Source: Leucosporidium creatinivorum (Eukaryota; Basidiomycota; Microbotryomycetes; Leucosporidiales; Leucosporidiaceae). From it: a DNA stretch of 64,000 nt. Positions 1 to 10,219 of the stretch are shown here, in pieces. The translations under genes and the position numbers were made by a program. Location of the stretch: contig BCKL01000006.1 in the NCBI GenBank assembly GCA_001600635.1, forward strand, positions 682,001-746,000. Direction: 5' to 3'. The stretch's first letter is position 1. Each line of letters starts with the position of its first letter. The notes under the pieces were generated by a model. That model saw only the letters and a list, made by a program, of their open reading frames with translations, was not told the origin of the DNA and did not search any database.

Positions 1-11
1 TATCGCAACCG

Positions 12-1101
12 ATGGACTTTGCCCGCCATACCATCGTCTTCTTTCACGCCAGCACTCTGACTCTGAGCTCGCACTCGTTTTCGGCCCAAATGGTCGATCC
101 TCGCCTCAACGCCAACTTCAACTTGCTCTTTATGGATGCTCGCTTCCATGGCGGAACAGAAGGAGGCAAGCGAGATGCTCACAAGCTGGAGGTGAGTGCG
201 GGCGAAGAACGAGCGATTCGGCGATGGCTGACCTGGCTTTGCAGAACTCCGCCGAGTGCTTGACAGCTGCTCTCGAGACTATCGGAGTTCCCTCCTCGTA
301 TACGATCTTTGGTGAGGGAGTCCAAGGCGCTGCCTGTGCTGTACACTGCGCTCTCATGCGACCTCAAAAGGTCCGAGGGCTGATCTTGGCTTCGCCGGGA
401 TGGATGGTCGAGTAAGCTCTTTGTCTGTACTTAGCTTCGCCTGTCGCTAACTTTGAGCCTCACAGAAACCCCGAGGTCAACGCTTCCTTGAGGCAGCTTC
501 TTGAGATGCTCTGCGTGAACAAGGACGGCAGGGGAGACGGAACTGGCGCCATTGAGTCCGACGTGCTCCCTCTGGTGGGCGACTACTTTATCGGAAACGC
601 TCCTCGACTAGCAGAGCAGAGGGAAGCAGCTCAGGCCGCTTTTGCCAAACGATGTGAGTGCTTTTGCGAGGTTCGGCGATAGCTCCGAAGCCCCTCGCTG
701 ACACCGTATTTGCCCGCTTCGCAGACGGCGCCGGGCAAAGCTCCCACGACATCTCTCACATCATTCTCTCCGCTGCCGACCGCGTTCCCCCCTCACCAGC
801 TCAACTCGCCTCCATCGCATGCCCAATCCTCATCCTCAGCGGATCAGACGACAAGGTCGTGTCGCCTCTAGTTGCCGCTGAGGAGTGGAAGAAGGCGTTC
901 AAGGGTGCGAAGGGAGGAGCGACTATCGCCTCCATCAGTGGCGCGCCGCACTTGATGTCGCTCTCCGATTTCGTGAGTCGAGCAGCCGCTCGAGCGCCGA
1001 GCATTAAATCAGCGCTGACCCTCACCGCTGCTTCCTTCCCGCTCTAGTCGATTGTCAATCGAATGATTATGCAGTTTACTTCCAGGGCTCTGCAGGGATG
1101 A
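12..1101 (+). CDS. alpha/beta hydrolase, 5' end probably outside window
   Basis: Five exons read as one frame: 12-191, 245-411, 466-653, 725-972 and 1048-1101, giving 278 aa from the first visible ATG. The fold is that of an alpha/beta hydrolase: an early strand with FFHAS, then FMDARFHGGT, a mid-protein helix and a strand GLILASPGW followed by a late CPILILSGSDDKVV segment that normally carries the acid residue, and a terminal His in GAPHLMS. The usual nucleophile elbow G-x-S-x-G is replaced by FGEGVQG, so the nucleophile Ser is not evident and the protein may be a non-canonical or inactive member. Position 12 is so near the window edge that upstream exons are likely. All introns are 52-75 nt with GTGAGT/GTAAGC donors. 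Substrate unknown. Confidence 0.7.
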
Positions 1102-1623
1102 AACCGGGGGCGGGAGGATGACATCCATTCGTCGAGCTCGGCGATGGCGGAGCGCGACCTCGCAAGGGCTCGAAGATTGGAGGGGACTTCTTGATATCAC
1201 TTAATGGACTCTAAATGTTGTTTAATGCTTTATCTGCCATCTTCAAGAGGTAGCGCAGCGCAGCGAGAGGCGAGAGCGGAACTTGAGCGACCGCCAATGG
1301 GAAGCGAACGCCGAGCGTGGACCCAGTGGCGGCTGTGAGGGCTCCAGAGTAGGATCAAGCTCTTGCAAGCCGAGATGTAGATCGGATGAACACTCTCGCA
1401 GCCGTAGTATCGCTCTACAGCCGCACCAAGAGCGAGCGAAATGACTGCCCCTACCAACGCCGAGATGCTTGCCTGCAGCTTGCTGGGCGAGTAAGCGAGC
1501 AGACACGAGTTGTTTCAGCTGGTAGCAGAATTGAGTGCTCGATGCAGTCGATTGGTACCAATCGAGTCGTCTCGCTCTCGCACTTCGCGGCTCTCTCTCC
1601 CGCCTCAACTTGTTCAACTCGCC
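1102..1623. other. intergenic, no gene seen
   Basis: Short overlapping frames on both strands show no family resemblance and no splice-compatible continuation. This stretch probably holds the 3' end of the hydrolase transcript and the promoter of the next gene. Confidence 0.5.
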
Positions 1624-2258
1624 ATGGCACTTCGACCTGTTGTGGGAACGCCTCTAGGTGAGCTCGTAGACTTCACTACAGCTTTACAGCACCCGCTAAC
1701 GTCTCAATCTCTATCCCCAGCTGGCTGCTGCACCGTCCTCTCCGTCATCGGCGTCGTGTTTCTACTCGCGCTCGGCTTGGCCTTCGATGCAGGGGTGAGT
1801 ACTCTTATCAACTCCCTGCTGATGGACGCTAAAGCCTTGCTACGTTCGCAGGTCGAGGTCCTCACCGGCACCACCAAGCTCGAGGGCGACCCCAAGGCCA
1901 TCGCCAAGAACTGCTACTGGGCTGCAGTCGTCTACGCATGCTTTGTCGGATTTTGCTCTCTTCAGGTGCGTACGCTCTCTGCAGGTGTATGAGAATCGGC
2001 TCAGAGAGGGAGCGAGGTTGGTGCGGAGGGGCGTGCTGGCGTCGAGAGACACAGCCGCTTGGAGGTTGCTACAGAGCAGGGATGGGTCAGTGGAGCAGGG
2101 ATGGGCTCTGAGTGACTCCTCGGAGTGAATGCGACTATAGAGGAACGCGCTACAATCCTACAAGAACGCCGCACTCGAGCTCACCCACTCGTCCTCCCTC
2201 TCCCTTACTCCAGGTCGGCCTCAATAATCGACACGCGAGGGGCGCTGTACGGATCTGA
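1624..2258 (+). CDS. V-ATPase Vo subunit f / RNase kappa-like membrane protein
   Basis: An 88-aa protein in four exons: 1624-1657, 1721-1794, 1852-1965 and 2214-2258. It has two hydrophobic segments. The first, about residues 12-32 (AGCCTVLSVIGVVFLLALG), and the second, about 57-73 (YWAAVVYACFVGFCSLQ), are joined by a short polar loop. The tail VGLNNRHARGAVRI matches the basic NxR tail of RNase K. Layout, length and the Cys-rich first helix fit the RNase kappa / yeast YPR170W-B family, which cryo-EM work places as subunit f of the V-ATPase membrane sector. The name follows from family resemblance, not from a search. The last intron (1966-2213, 248 nt) is long for this genome, so the final 14-residue exon is the least certain part, though it supplies exactly the expected tail. 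Confidence 0.7.
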
Positions 2259-3106
2259 GGAGCGTATTTGAAGGACACTGTAGACGACGAGGCGCCTGCT
2301 GGAACGCAGGGATGTATCAGCTAAACCTCGGCGGGGGAGCGGACGATGCTGTCAGGGTGGAGCTTCGGCTGGCGAGTGCGCCGAGCTGGGCTGCTTTTGA
2401 GAGGGTAGATGGAAGGCTGCTGAAGGCTGAGGGGAAACGGAGCTACGGCGCAGGGGATGCTGGAATGGCGGTGGTGGACGACTCGGCGGACGGGCTTCGC
2501 ACTCTCTCCCTTGCTTCCCTCTTGCTCGCCTTCGACATGCTCTCCGGTCCCCCGTCGCCTTCCATCCGCCTCTCTACACCGCTCTGACTACCTCAAGCGA
2601 CGTGCGCAAGTGCTCGGCTAGCAAGTCTGCTCGGCGTTGGCGAGTCGGCTCCCCCTCGGCGCGAGCCTCCAACTTCAAGCTTCACGGTCAGGGCACGCGA
2701 GTCGTGAAAAAGCCTACAGAACTCGTAGTCAACTCCGGAAAGACAGACATGGCGGCTGCTCTGGCAGCTCGCTGGCCTGCGCGAAGGCGCTCGGCGAACA
2801 TGCGGTGCAGGGGCCCTTCCGCCGAATGGTGGAGCTGAGCGCGAGCAGCTACCTCCATAGTCTTGGATAATGCTTAGAACCCTGCGCGGTCGTGCCACAC
2901 TCTGTAGCTGAACAACGGTGATGCCTTCGGGGAAGGCGTCTGCTGCGAGGAGAACAAGGGTCTCCCTCCTGCCAAATCGTCGACTTCGCTTCCTGCACCC
3001 GTTCGCTCGCTTCTTGCACCTCTGTGGTCTGCCCAACAACCCTCGCATCAGCTCTCTGCACACTCGCAGCTCTCGCATCGCCTTCACAACAAGCCCGCGC
3101 CCTCGA
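2259..3106. other. intergenic, no gene seen
   Basis: An 848-bp stretch. The longest + frame (2312-2587) encodes 91 aa of low-complexity sequence without splice partners or family likeness. The right part is probably the promoter and leader of the phosphodiesterase gene. Confidence 0.45.
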
Positions 3107-4765
3107 ATGGTCCTCTCACTCTTCAAAACCGCGCTGGTAGCGGCTCTCGCTCTGTCGACTGGGTGAGTAGCAGTAATCATACTGGCCGACAGCATCTACG
3201 TCTGTAGCTTCAGGGGAGGAGGAAGGATACGTCGAGGAATGTCCAAGCAAGCCGAGCGAGGGCCCTGCGGAGAGGGAGGATTAGCAGGGATGGGAGTGGA
3301 GGCTGCAGGGAGCGCGCCGAAGAGCTACAGAGCGATGCAGAAGAGAGCGTGACGAGCTACAGACCGAGCTCGACCAACTCCGAACTTCTCGCACAACACG
3401 GCTGACCCTCGAATCCCTTCGACAGCGCGGCAGCAGCAGCTTGCAATGGTCATGAGGAGTACTGCTCTCGTTCATACTCAAATGTATCGGTCGTCGGCGC
3501 GCATAACAGCTACGGAGTGTCAGCTGGTAGCAGTGAGTGGCCTGGTTCAACTTCGTGCGGCGCGTACTCATCGGCTGACTCCGAATACTGCTCTCAAGTC
3601 GCCGCCAACCAAAACTACACGGTGGAGACGCAGCTGAACAACGGAATTCGGCTGCTACAAGTTCAAGCTCACCTGAACAACAATGAGGTTCACCTTTGCC
3701 ATACTTCGCAAGTCTCGGCTCTCACCCCTGCCGCCTCTCACTGACCTTGGGCTTCCCTTGGCAGCTGCCTACTCCTCGACGCGGGAACCTTCACTTCTTA
3801 CCTCACGACCGTCAAGACATGGCTCGACGCCAACCCCAGCGAGGTCGTCACCATCCTGATCGTCAACTCGGACGGCATTGACCCTACCACCATCGCCGCT
3901 TCGTACGCATCCGCTGGTATGGACACCCTCGCCTACACTCCCACTTCGGTTCCGATCGCCAAGGCCGACTGGCCGACCCTCCAAACCCTCATCGACTCTG
4001 GCAAGAGGGTAGTGAACTTTCTCGCTCAGAACGCCGACGTTTCGACCGCTCCCTATCTCATCGACGAGTTCACCAATGTCTGGGAGACTCCGTACGATGT
4101 GCGTTTTGCCCTTTCAGCACTATGCAGGCCGAAAAAGCTGACCTTTCGCTCGCCTTTCGCAGGAGACCGACGATTCCTTCCCCTGCACCGTCGACCGAGG
4201 AGCTTCAGGCTACCAGGCTAAGATGGTGAGCTGAATCTCGGTCGCTGCTTCTCCTGAATACAGTAGCTTATCGTCGACCATATCGCAGTACCTCGTCAAC
4301 CACTACCTCGATGTGAACGTGACTCTGCTCGGCCAGACGATCCCCATCCCCGCTACGGGCGAGCTGAGCCAGACCAACGCCGCTACCGGACAGACCTCGT
4401 TGGGAGAGCAGGCCGACACTTGCTACGCTGCTCACCAGTACTACCCCACCTTCACCCTGGTGGACTTCTACGACGTCGGAAACGGTTCGGTCTTTGGTGC
4501 GCGGTCGTGTGACTAGACCGTTCCAGGCCGCTGCTGACCTCGTCTACTCGCAGAATACGCTGCCACTCTCAACGGCGTCACCTACGAGGCCGCCACCATC
4601 GGGAACGGCTCTACCTCCTCGACTACCTCGAGCAAAGGCAGCGGCAACGGCTCGGTCACCTCCAGCGACCTATCGGGAGCCTCTTCGCTCCTGGAGCAAC
4701 TTCTTGGCTCTCAGCTTTCCCTTGCGCTAGCAGTAGTAGCGTTTGCAGGAGCTGTAGCCGTCTAA
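3107..4765 (+). CDS. secreted, probably GPI-anchored PI-PLC-like phosphodiesterase
   Basis: Six exons (3107-3162, 3426-3707, 3765-4098, 4163-4225, 4289-4496, 4554-4765) give 384 aa. Residues 1-22 form a signal peptide. The PLC-like TIM-barrel begins with VVGAHNSYGV (catalytic-type His near residue 45) and continues with ETQLNNGIRLLQVQ and EVHLCHTS, where the second His near residue 110 fits the X-domain pair. Later strands include EVVTILIVNSD and KRVVNFLAQ. The C-terminus has a Ser/Thr/Gly/Asn-rich spacer (about 335-362) and a final hydrophobic stretch of about 20 residues with no charged tail, as in a GPI signal. I expect a wall- or membrane-attached enzyme; the substrate is unknown. Intron 2 (3708-3764) uses a GC donor. 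The 263-nt first intron sits just inside the signal-peptide exon. Confidence 0.8.
3708..3764 (+). other. GC-AG intron
   Basis: The donor reads GCAAGT after the codon set for HTS, and the acceptor is TTGGCAG after a CTGAC branch-like site. Only this removal keeps the frame, joining HTS to CLLLDAG. The donor otherwise matches the consensus fully, as is typical of GC donors. Confidence 0.75.
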
Positions 4766-5156
4766 GGCGGGCGAAGAGGACGAGCTGGAGGAGCCTCATT
4801 CGCTCGGCCGGTGCGTTGCGTTCGTCGCTTCATCATTTTTTGTGCAAAGGACATTGATATAAACAGAGTTCCCCTAAAGGTGCGCAGGAAGCGAGCTAGC
4901 GGCGTTCGGAATCACGAGCAACTCGCTATCAGCCGGGGGAAAGAGCGAGGCTCCACATCTCCAGTCTTTCTTTCCTGCGCTCCCTTGCTCGTTTTTTTTT
5001 TCCGCCAAAACGACATCCAACGTGGACGATTTCGCTGCAGTAGGCTAGACCATCTCGCAACTCGGCTCTACACGCCTGCACCGGCTATTCGTGCGTTTGG
5101 TGATGGCCGGCCAAAGCGCACAAAAGCGAGCTGACCTGTTTCGATCGCCAACAGCA
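4766..5156 (+). promoter_or_regulatory. promoter/leader with a probable 5'-UTR intron
   Basis: No coding frame is convincing here. Positions 5091-5154 look like a leader intron: a GTGCGT donor, a GAGCTGACC branch site and an ACAG acceptor two bases before the ATG at 5157. A T-run lies near 4993. Confidence 0.5.
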
Positions 5157-6155
5157 ATGTGCTCTCGTACACCACTCGAAGATTTGAGCAAGCACTACCC
5201 GGTCGGCCTCGCCCTTCGCCCCTGCTCGCCTACCGACAAGCACTTCAGCGCTTCGCCCGCCCTCTCGACCTTCCGCCAACTTTCGTCCCATCCACTCTCA
5301 GACACACTCGCTACAGCACCAGCACCAACACCAGGACCGCCAACTCTACCACAAGAAGAATGGGCAGCTTTTCGTGCTCCTCGGTCGCAGATGGAAGCTC
5401 TGCCCCCGTTATCAGCCTTCCCCAGCCTCTGCCGGAGCAGCACCTTTGCTCCCGCCTACCGTCCTCCTTCGCCCTGCCAATGGGAGGTAGAAGCACCATC
5501 TCATGATGCCTCCTCGAGCGCCTACTGGAACCCGGAGCAGGAAACGCTGCATTCGCTCAGGACGACCACTCCCTCGCTCTGGCCCGCGCCGAACACCTTC
5601 TCCCCCATCTCTACTCGGCCCAAACGACCCATCTACGACTTTCCCACTCCCGACGAAGCCGCCAGCGTGGCCTCGGCCGCATCTACCCTCCGCGACGGTC
5701 GACTCGGTGCGGGCGAAGAGGAAGGTTCGGCGACGGCGATGTATAAGCCAGGCGAGAAGGCAGGGAGGAGGAAGGCGCACGTGTTGACGATGCTGCCTGC
5801 GGTAGATGCGGGCTGGGATTTTGAACGGCTGTTCGGGAAGCCACGGCGATGGGACGTAGCCAGAGCGAGCCAGGGTGGGATGCTCGGCGCCGAGGACTCG
5901 TCGGTGCGCGACGAGGATCTGGCCCGAGCAGTGTGGCGGGACGCACATCGAGGACCAAAGGATCAACAGGAGGAGGGCCGCGCCGAGCTCGCGTCGACCG
6001 AGGGGCTGCAAGTGCGGGCGATGGACCAGCGCCGAGACGAGGGGCAGCGAGAGACGTTCGACACGATGCGGAGGGTCGCGCTAGAGCGTCTGAAGCTGCT
6101 AGGAGCGCATCTCGCGTGGAGTAGCAGCGGCCTCGGAGGGGGTGTAGGCAAGTGA
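5157..6155 (+). CDS. unrecognised 332-aa protein
   Basis: Single coding exon from the ATG at 5157, chosen because the upstream in-frame codons lie inside a probable leader intron. The N-terminal 190 residues are Pro/Ser/Thr-rich and look disordered. After about residue 205 comes a more ordered block: KPGEKAGRRKAHVLTMLPAV, then DAGWDFERLFGKPRRWDVA, and a charged helical tail ending RRVALERLKLLGAHLAW. I do not recognise a domain. The block around WDFERLFGKPRRW is the best candidate for a conserved core. The opposite strand also has a long open frame (5412-6011), which I treat as a composition effect. Function unknown. Confidence 0.5.
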   Translation: MCSRTPLEDLSKHYPVGLALRPCSPTDKHFSASPALSTFRQLSSHPLSDTLATAPAPTPGPPTLPQEEWAAFRAPRSQMEALPPLSAFPSLCRSSTFAPAYRPPSPCQWEVEAPSHDASSSAYWNPEQETLHSLRTTTPSLWPAPNTFSPISTRPKRPIYDFPTPDEAASVASAASTLRDGRLGAGEEEGSATAMYKPGEKAGRRKAHVLTMLPAVDAGWDFERLFGKPRRWDVARASQGGMLGAEDSSVRDEDLARAVWRDAHRGPKDQQEEGRAELASTEGLQVRAMDQRRDEGQRETFDTMRRVALERLKLLGAHLAWSSSGLGGGVGK

Positions 6156-6554
6156 GGAGGGCGGGAAGAGGCTCGGCGATGTTCGAGAGGTGGTCGCTAG
6201 ACGAAAAGGGGGCAGGGAAGTAGCATAGCCTGGTCTAATAGCTCTAATAGCCTTCAGCTCTTCTCTAGCATCTGCACTCAATTGTACCCGACATGACTTC
6301 AGCCTGAAGAGGGATGCGAAGCAAGTCGCCTTCTCGAGGTCGAGTCGCACTTTCATCTTTTGCCTTCCTACCACATCGTCCTCGCTCGGACTCGTCCACA
6401 AGTGCGCGCTGCTCTCCCTGCTGCAGCTCAACAGCCCCGCAACCTCTCTGCTTCCATCTCACACTCACCCTGCTGATCCTCGCGCCTTCCCGTCGCCTAC
6501 AGCTCAATCGCCACTCAAACCCTCCTCTACTCGCTCTACTCCTCGTCAAACACC
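6156..6554. other. intergenic, promoter of the small HMG-like gene
   Basis: About 400 bp, pyrimidine-rich on the + strand toward 6554. No gene seen. Confidence 0.5.
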
Positions 6555-7259
6555 ATGGGATCTGAAACGACCAAAAGTGAGTCACTCGTCTCTCGCTGCT
6601 TTGTCTGCACCTCTCCCTCTTCTGCTGCAAAGCGCCTCTCTTTCCCTCTCTCCCTCGCACGGAAGCTCGAGATGGAGAGCGCCCAGCTAACCCAATCGTC
6701 CACCCTGTGCGCTACTACAGAGTCTCCGGGCAGCAAGAAGTGAGTATCTCCCTACATCCTGCTCGAGAGAGCTCTAGCTAACTGGCTTCGGTGCTCGGCG
6801 TTGCTCAGGGGAAAGGTGCGCTACTCCCGCGGTCGAAGCTGTGGCTGAGGGAAGTGCTGACATGTGTCTCCTCCCTCTATAACAGGGAAAGAAGACCGCC
6901 TGGGTCAAGGTGAGTCTGACTCTCGCTACCCTCTGACCATCGACCGAGCTCGGCGCCGAGCTAAGCTACTCCACTCTCTCCCCTATCCTCTACTCGCTCG
7001 ACTCTACCTCAGTTCATGCAGAAGCGTATGAATGAGATGAAGGAGGAGAGGCAGCACAAAGGTCTCGATCACAAGGAAAAGATGGGCAGTGAGTCGTGCT
7101 CGGCGATTGGGCTCAGCGTCGCTGACCTTCCTCCATTGCAGTCATCGCCGCCGAGTGGAAGGTCAGGTCAAAATTTCCCCCTCCTGCCTGCCGCAAGCTG
7201 ACCCTTGTCTTCGACAGACCGACGAGACGAACCCCAAGCGCGAGCCGGTCAGCGACTGA
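6555..7259 (+). CDS. small HMG-box/YABBY-like protein (69 aa), with microexon
   Basis: Seven exons (6555-6576, 6721-6739, 6809-6815, 6886-6909, 7013-7088, 7142-7161, 7218-7259) total 210 nt, in phase at every junction. The third exon is only 7 nt. A Lys/Ser/Gly-rich N-terminus (KKSPGSKKGKGKK) leads into AWVKFMQKRMNEMKEER, then LDHKEKMGIIAAEWK and the ending NPKREPVSD. The spacing F-M(x)n-K...HKE...AxxW...NPK is that of the YABBY/HMG-box-like fold found in small fungal proteins, so nuclear DNA binding is plausible. About 70% of the gene is intron. A second gene of the same type lies 3 kb downstream on the opposite strand. Family call is moderate, exon chain good. Confidence 0.65.
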
Positions 7260-10219
7260 GCTTTGCCCTATTCTAGGCTGTAAATGCGGCGATAATGGTG
7301 CAGCGATGTCAGTTACGCAGTTTGAGCGATACCTTTGTACTCGATACGGCTTTTCAAAAGCTCAGTGCGCCGTGATGGCCTGAGAGGCTTCGAATGGCGA
7401 GCTCGGCGACGCTTCTCCCCTCGAGAGTTCGCGAAGGGCAGCGATCCACGTTCTCTCAGCTGCTCGTAGTCCTCTCTACTCTACTAAGAAGTACTATCGC
7501 TGCCTAGGGCGTAAGACAAGAGCCTTCCCAACGGCGTGCACGCCCGAAAGAGTCCCCCGAGCTGCAATTGGCGTTCCTGCGTCTCGCGTTTTGCAGCCCT
7601 TTGGGCACAATGTCGACAAGCTTCAGCCTCGAGCCATACTATTGGTGACGCTTGCCCGCTTCAACGGCTCTTGAAGAGCACAAGGAGCACCGGGAAGCGC
7701 TCCCTCGACCACCTCAGCCGAGCAGCGAACAAGCGCCCATCGAGCCCGGCGGGTTTTGAAGGGTAGCAGTCCCCGCAGCCCTTCAGGCTACAGTTTCGGA
7801 CGCAATCCTCCACCTCCACCACTAGAACAAAGTGGACCTCGGTCTTGGCTTGTCAGTTTAAGTTTGCGCCTCGCCCATCTCGGCGCCACATCCGGCTCGT
7901 TCGCTATCAGCCTCCTTTTGCCCAGTAACGCCCTCCTCTACCCCTCCTTCAATCAACATACTGTCTACAGACCGCCGACAAGCTCCCTGGGCCTCATCTT
8001 AAGCTCCGTTAGAGCGCACCTCCGCCCGAACTTCGACTGAGCCTTGCTTCAGTCGCTCCGTCGGTAATATGCATCCCTCCGCGCCTGAGCCGTACCTACC
8101 TACTGCTGTTGAGCAGTCCGACCTGCTCTGAGACTCGTCCTAGACGTTAGAATCATCAACAGCAGCGGGAACCGAACGTCGGCGCTCGACTCTCGGCGAC
8201 GAAAGGAGCCCGCCGTTTCCCCCTCCTTCGCTCTCCCTCGACCCAAGCGTACGCACGACCCGACGCAGCGACAGGCTATGATGGCGTGGTCGGGGACTCT
8301 CGGGAGTCATCAGCCTGCCCGCCTTGCTGTAGAGCGCTCGCTCAGGCGCTCGGCGAAAGCAAGCCTCATCCCTCGCCTTCCCAAACCCCATAGCTCTCGA
8401 AGCTCATCCCGACAGTCGGCTGTACTTGAAAGCTCTGGTGTAGCGGGCGCTCGGGAGGGGGCGGCGGGCAGAGAGAAAGAACTCGCCTTATTGCAAGAGC
8501 GCCGAGCTTGAGGGTGAACCAGTCAACACCGAGGATGGGCTGATAGCGAGAAGGAGGTCAGCTGTAGTCCTCCGAGCAGCTGCATTTGTACTAGATGGCT
8601 CTTATTCAGCTTTCCCTGGCCTCACGACCTCAGAGCCTCCCCATGCTGCACCTCAATCACCGGCCCCCGCTCCTCCACTCGCTTCCAATGCTGCTCTCCT
8701 ACCCCAGCAGTCGAGTAGGAGTGACGCTACTCACCTGCAGAGTACACCCGCCGTCGAACAAATACCTCAGAAGCACAGGCAACTCGAGAGCTGCAGTAGG
8801 AGGACTTGTAGCGCGCCTCCCGTCGACGCTTTTGAGGAGCACTTGCTCGCGGCTCCTCGTTGCGAAGGCGTACAGCGTGAGCAGCAGCCTGAGGGTGTCC
8901 ACCACTAAGATGGCTCGGGGTCGAGGGGGAAGTCTATAGCTGTCTTCCCATCGCTAGGGAGGAGCAAAGGGCAGCGAGCTCCTCGGGCGCTCAATCTCAG
9001 TTCGAGCTCGCTCCCCGAAAGGAGCAAGCTGCGAGAGCTGTTGGGAGGCTTAGAGCGGTCGTCCCAGGATCGTGAGTTAGATACTCCCAAAGCCCCCGGA
9101 GGGAGGAGCACTGCTTCTGCGATCCTTCGCTGAAAGAGGTTGGAGGTCGACGGCCTCTTCACGCGAGGAAAAGTCGGGCCTTGATCCAGTGGCAAAGCCT
9201 ATTACAGAGGCCTGCACTCACGGGAGCGAGAGCACCATGCTTGTGGGTGCTGCACGCAACGACTCACTCCCGAAGGATGTGGTGGGAGAGAAAGAGAGGA
9301 AGGAGGCGAAGCGAGCCGTTTTGAGATCTCGGCGCTTGGCAGACCACGCTACTCCTCGCCTCGACGAAGGGGTGCAGCTTGTCGTAAAATAGACTCTCAA
9401 CTACTCAATACATCTTCAGTAATACTTCCAGCCTCCTGCCACGACTTCCCGGCTCGAACTGAGCTGTCCAGCTTACGCCGAATCGAACGGAGAAAGGTGA
9501 GCATTGTCCAGGTCTCCTGGATAGCTACTGCGAGCCGGTAGCAACCTACAGAGCATCTCAACCACCGACTGTGTGTTCCCTGAGCCATGATAGCAGGCTT
9601 CCCTGACCTCATTCCCAGCTCTCAAAGCTCCCCCTTCGCGCTTCGGCGACTCGCCTCCTCCTGCGCCGTAGGCCATTCCCTGCTTTCAGACCCGGCCGCC
9701 ACCACAGCACATCTTTCGAAAGACTTTTGAGAGCTGAGACATGCAACGGAGCTTCGCACACCCTCAGAAAACTCGCGAGAGCGCGCCTCGGCGCTGAAGT
9801 GGGAGGGTGGGCTTGCGCTGCTGCAGCGTCGGGTCTACGGCAGTAGTGAGAGTTCCAGAGCAGGAGATCTCGAAGATTCTGTAGACCAATATCATCGCCT
9901 TGAGATGCTGTTGTGGCGATGTGAGTCTCGCCGACTCCAAAGCCGAGCGGCCAGTTCAGCCGGCGCAGGGAGCTGGACAGTGTCAAAGGGACAGCGAGGA
10001 CGACCTTGAGGATCCCGGCAAAGCAATCCTGTAGGCTTGTCGAGTGGAGGGCAAGTCGTTCCAGAGTCAGCCGAGCGTCGGAAGGAGCAGCGCCGAGGTC
10101 ATCCTTCGCCCGAGACTAATGGGCTCGAGTTCGATGCCGATGGTGATACACTACAGAGAGCACAGCGAGGTATAAAAGGAGGGTATGAAGGTGGTGTAGG
10201 AGAGTGGGGGCCTGCTCGT
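7260..10219. other. 3-kb stretch without a supportable gene
   Basis: The largest gene-free interval in the window lies between the 3' ends of two small HMG/YABBY-like genes. Open frames on both strands are at most 125 aa (for example 9609-9986, minus), without family resemblance or a consistent splice chain. Scattered intron-like fragments (CTCGGCG, GTCAGC, CTGAC) occur, but I could not link them into exons. I saw no tRNA, rRNA or transposon ends. It could hold a long noncoding RNA, a lost gene or a rapidly evolving gene. Confidence 0.4.

Noticed and set aside
5412-6011. 199-codon minus-strand frame opposite the 332-aa gene
   Set aside because: No splice signals or motif. The plus strand has a leader intron and a longer frame. 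Some doubt remains because that protein is also unrecognised.
9609-9986. 125-codon minus-strand frame in the 3-kb gap
   Set aside because: Low complexity, no recognisable segment, no splice partners; length is expected by chance at this GC content.
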